Below are positions 1 through 11,772 of a stretch of DNA of 64,000 bases, in pieces. The notes beneath the pieces were generated by a model, which saw nothing but the letters and a program-made list of their open reading frames with translations, searched no databases and was not told the DNA's origin. The DNA comes from Adiantum capillus-veneris (Eukaryota > Streptophyta > Polypodiopsida > Polypodiales > Pteridaceae). Location: contig CM043952.1 of assembly GCA_014529385.2 (NCBI GenBank), positions 150,193,057-150,257,056 of the forward strand. The letters run 5' to 3'. The position numbers and the translations under genes were made by a program. Numbering within the stretch: position 1 is the stretch's first letter; each line of letters starts with the position of its first letter.

Positions 1-22
1 TGTTACTCCTAAGAAACATTGG

Positions 23-982
23 GTGTGGTTTGATGGTGCAACCTCACAGTTCAAGGGAGCTAGGCCTTTCTATTTTTTTGTAAGATATGTTGGACTCACA
101 GGTATTGGGATGAGCTTGTTCTTCTTCGGATCAAGGCACGACAAGGCCAAGCATGATAGTGCAGCAATAGTCGTTAGAATAACCTTGACCCATGAGAAAC
201 TAAAACCGCATGGAGATATTTTTTGGTGTGCATCAGATGTGGTTGTTGATTGCCAGGACAACCTTTCACAAGGAGCACATGCATCATATCCTTCAAAATA
301 AAGGGAATGTGCTCATGTGTTCTCGGAGGTTAAAGAGGGGGATGTGAATAGGGAAGTCAAGTGGAATAATTGTGCCAAAAAAATCTTGCTCTCTACATGC
401 TTTTCGTGGTCACAACCGGCAGGATCCAATTGCCCTTGCAACAAGAAACTTGGCATGCTTATTTGATGCATGCATGCACGAAAGGTGAAAATGTTGCATC
501 AATAAAGCTCACGTGCACGCTTGGGATTCATGTTCTGTTTCCATTACCTAATGAGGTTTTGGTGGATTCTGAGCCAACAGATGAAGTTCCAATAGAGGAA
601 GTTGTTGGCTATGATGACTTCACATATGAAGGTCACCATGATGTGTTGAGTAGAGCTCCATGTGTTGGTGTCACTTTTGGTATAAATCTAGATGCTTCAA
701 CCAATGTCGAGGATGTAGATTTCTACCTTTTCAACAAGTGTGCTACAACAAAGAAGAAGGTAGAGAAGGGGTACATTGATGAATGGACCAATGTATTTGA
801 TAGAGACTCATATGTTGTGCAAGGACTGTATTGCAAGAAATAGGATGCATACACCTTCAAGATAGACCACAAGCAACCCATCGTTCACATATTTTCACAT
901 CTAGTGTGATGTATCAAAATACCTATGGAGCACATCCCAAGGAGAAGGCAAGTGTACACGATCACCCCAAAAAGCTATGAAT
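23..982 (+). pseudogene. Decayed ORF of a transposon-type protein family
   Basis: Reading starts before the window edge. Frame 2 (from about 23) shows a DGATSQFKG motif followed by FFGSRHDKAKHDSAA and a short arginine-containing stretch. This resembles the DG..QFK / FFGSGHGKGPHDGAG block that I recall from uncharacterised transposase-like proteins of plants and animals. One stop at 299-301 is read through in the same frame to about 400 (VFSEVKEGDVNREVKWN). A frameshift near 400-420 then leads into frame 1, which continues as QDPIALATRNLACLFDACMH and runs to a stop at 841-843, with a further in-frame tail to about 982. The end of the frame-1 part (GVTFGINLDASTNVEDVDFYLF) looks like a small beta domain. 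The stops and at least one frameshift make this a pseudogene. The family assignment rests on memory of the motif; the decay is seen directly. Confidence 0.45.
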
Positions 983-1059
983 AAATATGTAATAGCATGC
1001 CCTTCAACTTCTGCGTTGTAAACACCACTAGAATTTTTAATATACTTCTTGCTGCAAGT

Positions 1060-2760
1060 AATATGTATGTTGATTTCTATGTATGCTAACTAGCATAACT
1101 GGGTGTGCTAGCTAGCATACGAAGTACCATGTATGCTGAGTAGCATACCTGGGTATGTTGGCCACCGTAGCCACTATGTTAGCATACATAGCATAACTAG
1201 CACGTGTGCTAACTAGCATACACAATAGCGTTTATGCTAGCTGGCATAAGTAGGTATACTAAATAGCAAAAGTGGGTATGTTAACTAAACACAATATGCT
1301 AGCCACCATACCCCTATGCTAACTAGCATACAAACTCTACTAATAGCATACAGACTCTTCTAACTAGCATACATAGCATAACTAGCATGCATGCTGACTA
1401 GCATACACAGAAGCATGTTTGGTGACTAGCATAATTAGGTATGCTAATAACTAGTATACAAAGTACCATGTATGCTAGCTAGCATAACTAGGTTTGTTAA
1501 CTAGCACACACAATACCATGTTTGCTAACATGCATAACTAGGTATGTTAACTAGCATAATTCGGTATGCTAACTTTCATACATAGTACCATGTATGCTTA
1601 CTATCATATATGCTTAAGAATGCATTTTTATCATAAAATTGGTTTGATGTCTCTTGAGTGCAATGTATACATGGCTTTGGTGTTTATCACAACCAGTAGC
1701 AAATAACTTCATTGTATGCAAGTTACAACTATCTATACTATCATCAAACTAGGTAGGTCAACTAGATTATTTCTTAGGGTTACTAGCTTGTTACTATCAT
1801 GCATAGTAGTATGCATGCTTACTAGCATAGCTATGTATGTTAAGTAGCATAACTAGCATAAATGGGTATGCTAACTATAGCATGTATGCTTGCTAGCATA
1901 GCTGCGTATGCTAAGTATCATAACTAGGTATACTAACTAGAATAACTAGGTATGCTAACTAGCACACACAATACCATGTATGCTTACTATCATAACTGGG
2001 TATGCTAGTTAGCATACACAGTAGCATGTATGCTTAGTAGCATAGTTGTGTATGGTTAGTATCATCACTAGGTATGCTAACTAGCATACACCATACCAGG
2101 TATGCTTACTATCATAAATGGGTATGCTAACCAAAATACACATTAGCATGTATGCTAACTAGCAAACACACTACCATGTATGCTAACAAGATAACTAGGT
2201 ATGTAAATAGTATAATTGGGTATGTAACTAGTATAATTGGGTATGCTAACTAGCATACAGAGTACCATGTATGCTTACTATCATAACTGGGTATGCTAAC
2301 TAGCATACACAGTACCACATATGCTTACTATCATAACTAGGTATGCTAACTAGCATACACACTAGCATGTATCCTTACTAAAATAGATGTGTATGCTAAG
2401 TAGCATAAATGGGTATGCTAAACTAGCATACACATGCTTACTATCATAGATGTGTATGCTAAGTATCATAACTAGGTATGCTAACTAGCACACACAATAG
2501 AATGTATGCTTACTAGCATAGTTGTGTATGCTAACTAGCATACATAGTATCATGTATGCTTACTATCATAACTGGGTTTGCTTACTAACATACACAATAG
2601 CATGTATGCTTACTAGCATAACTGGGTATGCTAACTAGCTTTCTATGTATGCTAGCTAGCCAAACTAAATATGATAACTAGCTTGCTATGTATGCTAGCC
2701 ACCATACCCACTATGCTAATTGGGTATACTAACTAGCATACAAAACCACCATGCCCACTA
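1060..2760. repeat. Degenerate AT-rich satellite with GTATGCTAACTAGCATAC core
   Basis: About 1.7 kb is built almost entirely from variants of GTATGCTAACTAGCATAC, which is itself an imperfect palindrome, separated by short linkers such as ACAGTACCAT and TTACTATCATAACTGG. In the better-kept part (about 2240-2400) the period is close to 50 bp. Units drift by substitution and small deletion, and the array fades at both ends. No coding sense is visible. One stray unit-like stretch lies near 5009-5025. Confidence 0.85.
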
Positions 2761-4348
2761 TGCTAACTAGCATACCAGTATTTTCTTGTTATGCTAGTTT
2801 ATTGATTAACATGCTACCATTTATGATTATCTTACTAGAGATTGGTGTGATTGAATGTCCTTGCCATGTGATCTTGCAACACCATTCTACTAGTATCCTC
2901 TACTGGCATGTGGAAGCTCTACATTTTGTCCCTAGGGAGCATGCAACAACAAAGCAGAGAAGATGATAGCTATGTGCATAGGGAATCTTGATCGTTGCAA
3001 CATTTTTCTATATTTCTAGTGAAAAACCACAAGTAGTAGAATGGTTGATCATCGTCTTATTGCATACCCCTCCTATCCTTCCTGCAAAAATGTCCATAGC
3101 TAATTTACAAAGTGTAGTGGGGAAGTAGGAGCCTTGTAGCATCTTGTTTCTATGCATGAGTAGTTGTAAGTGACTTTCATAAGCGTGCACTTTTGCTTCA
3201 TGCACCTCCACATTAATGTACAAACCAACTAAAAGAGAAGCATAGTAAGTACATAGGATAATTGTGCACATATTCCAAACATAAGGTGCAAGCTCAAAAG
3301 TCACAGACACTTACACAATGACAAGTTATGTCAATTTTAGCATCAATGGGGGTGTCCTCATTGTGAGGAAACCCCAAACCATCCAATGTCTCTATCTTTA
3401 CTTTGAGCTCTATTTCCCTCTTTACATCCACATTGTGGCTCTGTAGTAAACTTATTGTCAGCATCATGAAGCGAATTGGGCTAAGCCTAACATTGCTTGA
3501 TTTCAAAACCCTTACATCTTCGAACTCCTGTCTTGCATTCATGAGATGCTATTTAGCATCCTGCAATTTTTTTGTGAGATGATCACTAGCAACCTTGATG
3601 TGCAGCAAATCCTCAAGGCCAAAATATGACAGGCTTTTTGCCCCTTGGTGAGTGTTGTGGTGAGAGAAAGAGGTTGTTGCCTTGGTAGCTTTGACAATAT
3701 TCGTAGCTACTTGGCCCGAGTAGTCCTCCTTCATTTCGGCAGACCCCTCCTCGGTGTTTTGACATGAACAATGGGACTTATGCATCCTCCACTTTTCGAC
3801 ATGATCCTCCTAGTATCCTTTTTCTTGAAGATCCTGCAAATGCTACAACAAATTCAATCAAATTGAACTGCATGGCAGAACCGCTTGCAATTGCCATCAG
3901 ACAGAATTCTTTTACAAACCCTTTTGTAAATGCAGAGTTGATCTCCATGTTGGTTGGGGCCTTTTGGTACACATGCAGAGTGCAACTGCATCACCTGGTC
4001 ATACATAACGTATGCTACTGCATTTAATGTGATATCGGCTACGACCCTTCGGCTCTTTGAATACACTAAACCACTCCACATTAGTGATTTTGTCTCACTT
4101 CACCAGTTTGGGGCCGGAACCATACATCGAGAGGCCATGAACAACATTGCAATATTTTGCTATAATACAAAATTCTCCTGCACTAGGATGTTGAGCTTTC
4201 CATTGGTCTGCACACCTCCAATGTCACAAGATAATATGATGCAAGGCTACCCATGGCAAAGGGAAAATTTTCTATTTATTGGAAACTGATATGTATCTCA
4301 CATTTCATGCATACAGGAGATAGCCAAACACAAAGAAACAATTAACAC
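2761..4348 (-). other. Unrecognised coding remnants, minus strand
   Basis: The minus strand has several adjoining open stretches: 3785-3549 and 3542-3294 are in one frame separated by a single stop, 3310-3008 is in another frame, and 4081-3854 is upstream. The 3542-3294 part reads like a folded protein segment (EFEDVRVLKSSNVRLSPIRF). Around 3309 the minus strand has GTAAGTGTC, which could be a splice donor, so these may be exons of a decayed gene. I do not recognise any domain. The plus-strand open frames here have no supporting motif. Confidence 0.2.
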
Positions 4349-4496
4349 TTACAGAGATTCCTTAAGCAACCCCACTAGAAAAGAACTCTCAAGTAATTTG
4401 TACACATGATTCAAACATAATTGCTCAGTTGAGACACACACCAACACACACACACACAAGCCTGGTGTAATGTGAGATATAGTCGATGTCATTTGG

Positions 4497-4553
<57 letters not shown>

Positions 4554-4825
4554 GAGTCGTTCTTTCCCTTCCTTGTATGCATGTTCTTTGGTATTGGGGA
4601 CCCTTGGGATTCAGACAGCTTCACCCTTTTGTGGGGTGGAGGAGAAGCAACAGAAGCTTTTGCCCTCGATTTTCTTCTTGGTGGAGTGTCAAGAGAGTCG
4701 TCGGAGGTGGCTGGGTGCAATGTTAAGATATTCTTCACTTCGGAAGCCTGACGAGCTGCAACTGAGGGATTGCTTGCAGCTCGCAATCGCCTCTCCCCTT
4801 CTCTCCTACTTGTGGGCCCCTGCAT
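4349..4825 (-). other. Open frame running into a (TC)n tract, doubtful coding
   Basis: A 158-codon minus-strand frame. Its first 95 or so residues are rich in Arg, Ser, Ala and Pro (TPPRRKSRAKASVASPPPHK), after which it runs through the microsatellite as an (SL)n stretch. The N-terminal part could be a low-complexity nuclear exon, but the composition alone is not decisive and the microsatellite keeps any frame open. I see no neighbouring gene to join it to. Confidence 0.15.
4501..4549. repeat. (AG)n microsatellite
   Basis: About 24 perfect AG dinucleotides. It keeps frames open on both strands, so the open frames crossing it should not be taken as genes. Confidence 0.98.
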
Positions 4826-4887
4826 GCATCATGACTCCACCACACCTTCAAAGTAACGTCTCAGTGAAAATTTTCAAGCTCATTTAA

Positions 4888-5489
4888 AAGCACAATACAC
4901 TTCGGTCCATTTTTTTAAAAGTATTTATACACTCTATATAGTTCATGATGGAGGCCCATACACTTGAAATACATCACTATTCTTATGCTTACACGATATG
5001 CTTGTTCGGCACATGCTAACTAGCACAAAAAATTTGACACATTATCATGGTTCCACCCCTTGAACAATCCAACAAAAATAGATACAAGGGTATTTTAGGA
5101 ATCTTAAAATTTGAGGGGTATTTTGGGAATTTTCACAAACTAGAGAGGTATTTTGGTAGTTTTCCTTCAAAGAAAAGATTTCAAATTTCTAGGGTAGCTA
5201 AAAAAATAACTTTCATCTTCTATTCATTGTAACGTGTAGATGCTAGTTACAACATTGAAATATACCATCCACAAGGTGATCATACAAGAGTGCTACCACA
5301 TCTGGTGCTACCCAAGGGTGTCGTAAGATTAGTCAATATCTTGATTTACAGCCTTATAGGAAGCTACAATTTTTTAGCACCTAATGCTCAGTAAAGATTT
5401 TTCAATTTTCAAAAAGGCTTTTGAATATATTGTTGAGATGTCAAAAGCATTACGAGCTACCTGGCTATTCTTCAACCTAAGTTAGTAGT
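4888..5489. other. Intergenic, short GGGTATTTTGGGAATTT repeats
   Basis: No gene seen. Between about 5088 and 5165 there are three spaced copies of a GGTATTTTRGGAATTTT-like unit. The rest is AT-rich unique sequence up to the LTR element. Confidence 0.5.
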
Positions 5490-5707
5490 TGTTGGGGTAA
5501 AGGCAGTGTGCCTTACCTAGGTCTAACACTGTGTCAAACCGCCCACTATTTTCCCCTTATTCATTGTACATGTACAAAGAATAAGCATGTACAAAGAATA
5601 AGGAGCATAGTTTGAGTATATTCTGTGAGAGGTAGCTCCATCTCCACTCCCATGGCATCTCTCCTTCTCCCCTTCCTGCTCCAAACACGCATGCATCGTG
5701 CACTGCA
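5490..5707 (+). repeat. 5' LTR of the short-LTR element
   Basis: Starts TGTTGGGGTAAAGG and ends GTGCACTGCA directly before the primer site. It has a short internal duplication of ATGTACAAAGAATAAG (about 5569-5602) that the other LTR lacks. Confidence 0.7.
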
Positions 5708-5709
5708 AT

Positions 5710-5721
5710 TGGTATCAGAGC
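5710..5721 (+). other. Primer binding site, initiator tRNA-Met type
   Basis: TGGTATCAGAGC is the standard complement of the 3' end of plant initiator tRNA-Met, three bases after the LTR end. Confidence 0.85.
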
Positions 5722-7297
5722 CTCGCTCCCCTTGTGTGTGCGATGACGATGGCATGTAGCATGGAGCCTTGAGAAACCTACAATTTTTCAGATCTGGATA
5801 AACGACCAGAATTGAGTAGAAGAGCCTTGCAAAGGAAGGTACTTCGAATACCTTGGAGTGGTGGGGAAATGAAGCTTAGCAAAAGCAAGCAAAGGGGGGC
5901 TTGGCAAGCAAAAGGAGCACTAAACCTTAGCAGATTCTCTGCAAGTCGAGCAGCTTTGGGAAAGCTTTCGGGTAACGTTCTGCAACGCTGACCTTTTTTG
6001 GCCTTGAGGTGGTGCAAGTTTGAAAGCAAGCAGGTAGAGTTTTCTCTCAAGGCCGCATAAGCAAGCAAAGAGAGAGTAGATTCAAGAGGGTGTGGTTGTG
6101 CGCACACACATACACACACAGCATGTGAGTCTTCGTATTGCATCAAAAGATAGTGTATGCTTCTTGAGACGCAAGGGAAGCTTGAAGCATTGGTTGTGTG
6201 TGTGATACACACACACACACACACCACATTGGAGAGGTAGATTTGGCATCATCTTATCCGGTATCCCATTGACATCGACTTTGACTTAGGCAAAAAAGAG
6301 AGGATCCGGCTTCTTCCCATCCCGACATTAGAGAGAGAGTGTCATCGGGTCTCCTCCAACATCCTCGGCAGTGCTGGTTTGGCACCCTACACCAACATAG
6401 AGAGAGTGAGAGCAAGCATAGCTCTCCAGCTGAGTGTAGCTCACCGGCTTTGGCATAACAAGAGCAAGAGAGAGCGGTTAGGCTCTTCTCTGCCATGGCC
6501 TCACCATTGGTCATTCTCTGACACCTATCCGGAGCTGTTTTGGTCAAATGGTCTCTCTTCGGCATTCCGGCCTCGACATAGCAGGAGATGCATGGAAATA
6601 GAGCGGCATCGGCTCTCCTCTAGCACGCATCTCAAATGGCTCGGCTCTGACGTAGTCTCCTCAATGGCACTTTCAACGTTGACTTGATTCCCTCATTTTT
6701 TTTGGAGTGGTTCCGACCGCGGTTTTCGTGTGTTGATTACAGCGTTCACAGCCGATGTACATTCCAACCAAGGTATTTGCTCACAAATTCTTATGCGATT
6801 TATGCCGGCATAGCTAGTGTGCTCGTGTATGTCAGTGTGGGTTACTTCATATAGTTATATGCACGGATCTATGTTGTTTATGGTTATTTTTACCATATGC
6901 AGACACAGATGAGTTAGTCACAACTCATATGTTGCAGATTCATAGGTATACTTTGTTTCGGATAGACGTGTTGTTCAAAGAGCTCCGTGTTCGAAAGTGA
7001 GCTCATCTTGCCATAGCTTTGGTAGTTGATGTATGCCCACATGTGGATTTTTTGACACACTTACTGTGAGTTTTATGCACTTTTATACATCCACCACTTT
7101 GTCTTGCTTCTCTTCATCACATTTGGAGAGTGTTATGATCAGGTTTGGCCAGGTGTATCATAACGTGTGGATGAGAGACTGAGTCTTTATTTTTGTGCAT
7201 AGACGAGTTGGCTTCCATAATGCTTTTATTTGTGTTATCGGTTTTATGGCTTAGATTTTTTGAGATTTTGCTTCAATTATAGAAGAAACTTTGCCAA

Positions 7298-7419
7298 ATT
7301 TTTATGTGATCCACGCCATAGTTTATATGTATTTAGGGTTTACTCTCTAACTGTACAGATTTTTATGTGATCCACGCCATACTTTATATGTATTTAGGGT
7401 TTACTCTCTAATTGTATAG
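7298..7419. repeat. Tandem duplication, 2 x 61 bp
   Basis: Unit begins ATTTTTATGTGATCCACGCC; the two copies differ at only a few positions. Confidence 0.9.
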
Positions 7420-7949
7420 TGGTCGATTTACTCCCACTTTGGTAGTGACTGAGTTTTGACTCTCACTTTTGATAGGTTTTGCCAGGACACATATTTATAT
7501 TCTTGTGTATACTCTTTTCGCTATGGGCTAGAGCTAGCCAGTTTTGAGCTTTGACATGCCTTAAACAAGTTATCAATACAAGAATTTGCAATTATCAGAG
7601 TTTACATATACTTTTTATGGGATGTGTTTTGAGCTTTGTCTTTGCTCCCTACTTTCCTATGTGTTTATGTGCTTTATGCTCAGTTGAGCTACTTAGCCTT
7701 AGTTTGAGCTCACTTGGTTTAATGATGCTTTTGTGCTTATATACCTCTTGTTGGTACTTGTCTATGCACATATTTGAGTTGCAAATACATTGTATATCAT
7801 TTGTAGGCCTATTTTATGCATATGTGGTGATTATGACTACATGACATAATGGTCGAGCTTGTCTCTCACTTGGATGCATATGCGGATTGTGGTTTTTTGA
7901 TGTCTATATAGTAGATATATGAGGTATTTTAGAATTTGCATAGACTACC

Positions 7950-8083
7950 CATGAGAGACAGATATCTCATTCATGTCGATACTTGCGTTGTTCGCATTGT
8001 GGTACCACGGGGTACACATGAGAGACAGATATCTCATTCATGTCGATACTTGCGTTGTTCGCATTGTGGTACCACGGGGTACA
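7950..8083. repeat. Exact tandem duplication, 2 x 67 bp
   Basis: Unit begins CATGAGAGACAGATATCTC and ends CCACGGGGTACA. The two copies look identical, so the duplication is recent or an assembly artefact. Confidence 0.95.
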
Positions 8084-9223
8084 CATTAGACAACATCGCT
8101 TCAGGCGTATGAGTTAACAGAGGAGATGTATGTGAGATATAATTCGACTTTTACATAGATTATGAAGGCAGTTTAGATGGCTGAATATGTCAGTGATGGT
8201 GTTGTCACATTTTCCTCTTGTATATATGTCTATGGATGACACAATTTTTTCATGTTGATTACTAAATGAGGATGCATTTTTCCACCTGACACCATGTTGT
8301 AAGTGGTTCAATACCTTTTCTAGCGGAAGACTTGGTTGTGTACATCTAGTTGATAGTTAACCATATGACATAAAGGGTGTAGGAGATTTTTTTGTTATCA
8401 CCCAATGGGGCATCATATATGTGTATTACGTTCCTCACTTGAAATGGAGTTTTAAGAGAGACAACTAGAAGAGATTGTGGGTGTCAGATAATGCTTAAAG
8501 AGCAATCTTTCCTCATGAATTACGGATCGCTAGTAATTATGAGGGGACCCCAGAGTGTCTTGTTATATCTATTGCATGTAGGTACGAGACTGTATAGTCT
8601 CGATTTGGTTATTCACAATGTATTTGAGAGGCAGAATTGGAGTAGCCATGCCTTGGCAAGACACGAGAAATTTACTCTCTTAGGATAGAGATGCATCATA
8701 CTATGGAGTTGGGTGTATGGAGATTTTTGATATGCTTATACTAGAGGTTGATATTATTATGTCAGGACATGTGGATGCACTCTCTAGGAGTCAAAGTCAA
8801 CATATCCATACGTAAATAGTCTCAATGGTGATTATGCATTTGATGCAGATAGTGCTAAGGTAGCTAAGATAGCCATGGTTGCATAGATTTTTTCAATCTT
8901 CAAGAGTCTCATGTATGACCTCCTAGTGTTGAGACTTAAGATAACAACTACAATGGAAGCAGTTGCAATTGGGGTTGTCAATCCAGTGATGATTGACAGT
9001 AGCATGATGCATCATGGATCTATTTAGGCCATTATAAGATACTTGCAAAATATGCATGCGCACTCTAGCAAGGATATATGCTTCCACATATTGCTAGAGC
9101 CTATAGGACGACATGCATATACTTTGAGAGAGGCAGTGGGCATAGGATGAGAGAGTCTCTCACCTATCATTTTATATTCTATCAGGTCATATAGTAGATC
9201 CACTTATCAACACACTTGTCTTT

Positions 9224-9235
9224 AAGTGGGGGGTT
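9224..9235 (+). other. Polypurine tract of the short-LTR element
   Basis: AAGTGGGGGGTT immediately before the right LTR start. Confidence 0.65.
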
Positions 9236-9393
9236 TGTTGGGATAAAGACAATGAACCATCCTTATTCATTCTACATATACAAAGAATAAGAAGCATACT
9301 CTCACCCTCTTTGAGAGACATATCTATCCCCAATCTCAATGCATATCTCCTTCTCTTCTTCTCGCTTTGTGCATGCATGCATCGTGCATCACA
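9236..9393 (+). repeat. 3' LTR of the short-LTR element
   Basis: Starts TGTTGGGATAAAG and ends near GCATCACA. About 158 bp versus 218 bp for the partner, because of internal deletion. Confidence 0.6.
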
Positions 9394-10015
9394 ACAATCA
9401 GATGACATATGTCATGAATGTGTGGAATGAGTTGGTCTCTTTTAACAACCACTCCATGTTGAGTTAGTAGAGTCATATGCCCTCAATTTTCTGTCAGAGC
9501 TTACCTTCTAGTAGGAATGAAAGAGTTTATAATGATGACATTATGGAGAATGGAGACACCTTGAAATCAAATGATAGCAAGCCTCGTAGGCAGTGCAAAG
9601 CGATAGTGGAGAACTATGAAGAGATCGGTACCAAAGCAACTTAGAAATGTGAGGTCTAGTATTAGAGCAAGGGGACCAGGATCAACCATTGTGAAGTATG
9701 ATGAACCTATTGTAGAGGACACAACGCGGCCAAAAGGTAGAATATGGACAAACTTGGTGTTGCAATAGAGGTGGGATAAGATGGATGAGCTTTCTTGGTG
9801 TGGCAACGGGAGGTGAAAGAGGGAGAGGATGAGGAGGAGCTTGCTCGGTGCTCAGTAATGGAAGAGGGAGAAGTTTAGTAGAGAGAGAATGTTAGAGTAG
9901 AAGGTGAGTGTGCTTGCAGAAGCAATAGAGGGCTTGAGAAAGGGATTCTAGATAGAGAAAATCTCTTTATGGGTATGGGATATGTTTGCGAAGACTTTTG
10001 AGAGTAGAAAATAAA
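9394..10015. other. No gene recognised between LTR elements
   Basis: About 620 bp of sequence without a family motif. A 79-codon minus-strand frame (9806-9567) is short and unsupported. The right end abuts the LTR of element A. Confidence 0.5.
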
Positions 10016-10680
10016 TCTAATGGAAATGGCCGATGAACCTTGAGAATAGAGGAATTAGGAGAATTAAAGAGAACATTTTTGTGAGACTACTTTGAGAACA
10101 TAGAGGGTGAACTTATTTAGCTGTAGCAACTTAACTATAATACTTAATTAACTTGGCATGAACAATACTTCTGCAAGAGAGAGAGTTTAGAGAACTTGAC
10201 AACAATTGAGGACCGGATTTATGTGGAGCCATTCCCCTCTCCAATAGGCTTTTGTATTATAGATTGTCCCATCAAGAGAGACTTGGTACAATACAATCTT
10301 TGTGTTCCTTGTGACCTAGGTGATGCAATGAAGATGGAAAGCTTCATGCATCACAAGCATACGTAGACTTTGTAAAAAGAATTAACCATCCCCAACCTCA
10401 GTCTCAAGGCTTCAAACGCCTTCAAAGGTGGAGAGATCTAGCAAGGAATGAGGGTAGGGAAGATGAAGAAGAAATTCCTAGGAGAAATAAATAGTTTCTC
10501 ACTTATCATCACTCTTTTTTCTAGCATAGTAATGAAGATGGAGAAGATGTCAAGCTTAAGCATTGAAGCATGGCTCTTGGTTGGATTTGCATTCTATAGC
10601 CAAGAGTGTTGATGTAGGCTCTCAACTTCTCTACTAGCTTGGAGAAGGAGATGGATCTCTTGCACTTTTTACTTCACACA

Positions 10681-10748
<68 letters not shown>

Positions 10749-11625
10749 ATACCCCTCCAAGCTAGTCCCCCTCCTTCCTTGGTCGACCCCCTCTTCTAGA
10801 ACTAGCTTGCATTTGATTGGACCTCCTCAATCTTGGCCAATCACATGCTTAGGCCATATCAAGCAACAAGGGTAGCCTTGGTAAAAGTGTCCCCCTTTCC
10901 CCTTTGAGAGAGAGGACTTGATAAATGAAAAAACAATGAATTAAATTAACTAAATTATTATTGGACCCCTTGGGAGGCCAACCAATAGGCTTTAGACACA
11001 CCATGAGAGCAACATGAAGAGGAGCTTGACAAGTGTCCTATTTTCTTTCTTTGTACCAAGCTTGCCTTGTGTGAGTGTGTGTGTGTGTTCTCTCTGTAGC
11101 CGCTACAATGAGGGCTCACCCCCCCATGAGTAGGGATCATGTTGACTTTGTGGAGCACCTCAATCCCCTCAAGCACTTTAGTCATGGAGCACCTTAGCAC
11201 CTTAGTCATTAAGCACCTCAATCACCTCAGTTAGCAAGCACGACAAGCATCTCCAGCACCTTAGTCAGCAAGAACAAAAAGCACCTCAAGAACCTTAGTC
11301 AGCAAGCACAAAAAGAACCTCAAGCTTGGGCTAGATTCCCACCTCAAGCACAACCCTATCTGACCTAAGGTCAAATGGATTTTAACAGTAACCATTAGAG
11401 GTCTTTATTGAAGCTAACCCTAAGGTCTTTAAGCTCCATTATCTAGCCTTTCTCTTTGACAAACCATCTCTCTTTTGCACCCCTTTACCATTGGCCCCGT
11501 GTTGAGATATACCCAAAAGCACAAGTCTATATTCTAACCCTTGTTCCTGTCTATTCTCTCACATTAAATGATCAGTTTAATATGAGAAAATCATTTGGGC
11601 TAGTTAGATATTATATTTTATGACA
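10016..11625 (-). repeat. 3' LTR of element A
   Basis: Aligns with 48115-49883 and more distantly with the H LTRs: a shared block starting GAGGACCGGATTTATG, two ATTGG...CCAAT modules, CACCTTAGTCAGCAAGCAC repeats and an end in ATTTTATGACA. It contains (TG)n followed by a 32-base G run (10716-10747). About 11220-11330 holds tandem copies of a CAAGCACCTCAAGAACCTTAG-like unit. Confidence 0.85.
10682..10747. repeat. (TG)n joined to a 32-base G run
   Basis: TG dinucleotides followed by an unbroken G tract (10716-10747) within A's left LTR; the other A LTR has the same compound tract. Confidence 0.95.
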
Positions 11626-11640
11626 TTACCTCTCTCTTGA
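11626..11640 (-). other. Polypurine tract of element A
   Basis: On the minus strand TCAAGAGAGAGGTAA precedes the LTR start TGTCA; identical in arrangement to the tract of H at 53619-53632. Confidence 0.8.
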
Positions 11641-11772
11641 AATCATAGTCGTCCTTGACTATGAGGTAGAAGTGATAAAGCCTTAGTCATTAGTCAATTT
11701 TCTTAGTGGGTAGAGTGTCCCTTTTTACCCTACAACATCATTCCAAGATGGATGACTAATCCATTTGGTGCT

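Larger units (their letters stand above)
5722..9223 (+). other. Interior of the short-LTR element, no clear gag or pol
   Basis: 3.5 kb with no recognisable domain. From 6070 to 6225 there are (CA)n runs. Around 6325-6625 three imperfect inverted repeats of the type GAGAGCGGCATCGGCTCTC recur, which could be leader hairpins. Two exact or near-exact tandem duplications occur (7298-7419 and 7950-8083). The open frames here (for example 5778-6227 and 6254-6565 on the minus strand) have microsatellite or low-complexity content and no family motif. Confidence 0.45.
5490..9393 (+). mobile_element. Old short-LTR retrotransposon, probably Copia-like or non-autonomous
   Basis: Two related terminal repeats (5490-5707 and 9236-9393) begin TGTTGGG and end CA; both contain CTTATTCATTSTACATRTACAA, CAAAGAATAAG and GCATGCATCGTGCA. 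The left one is followed at once by TTGGTATCAGAGCCTCG, the initiator-Met primer site, and the right one is preceded by a G-rich polypurine tract. Short LTRs and this primer site suit Copia. The interior holds no recognisable gag or pol apart from a possible tail near 9183-9225 (GHIVDPLINTL resembles the end of Copia RNase H). The right LTR is about 60 bp shorter than the left and clearly diverged, so the insertion is old. I could not find target duplications. Confidence 0.7.

Noticed and set aside
6254-6687. Overlapping plus and minus frames of about 100 codons
   Set aside because: Fall in hairpin-like GAGAGCGG/GGCTCTC repeats of a retroelement leader, no protein motif on either strand.
5722-9223. 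Copia gag-pol in the short-LTR element
   Set aside because: I found no RT (YVDD), integrase or Gag signature; only a doubtful tail near 9183-9225.
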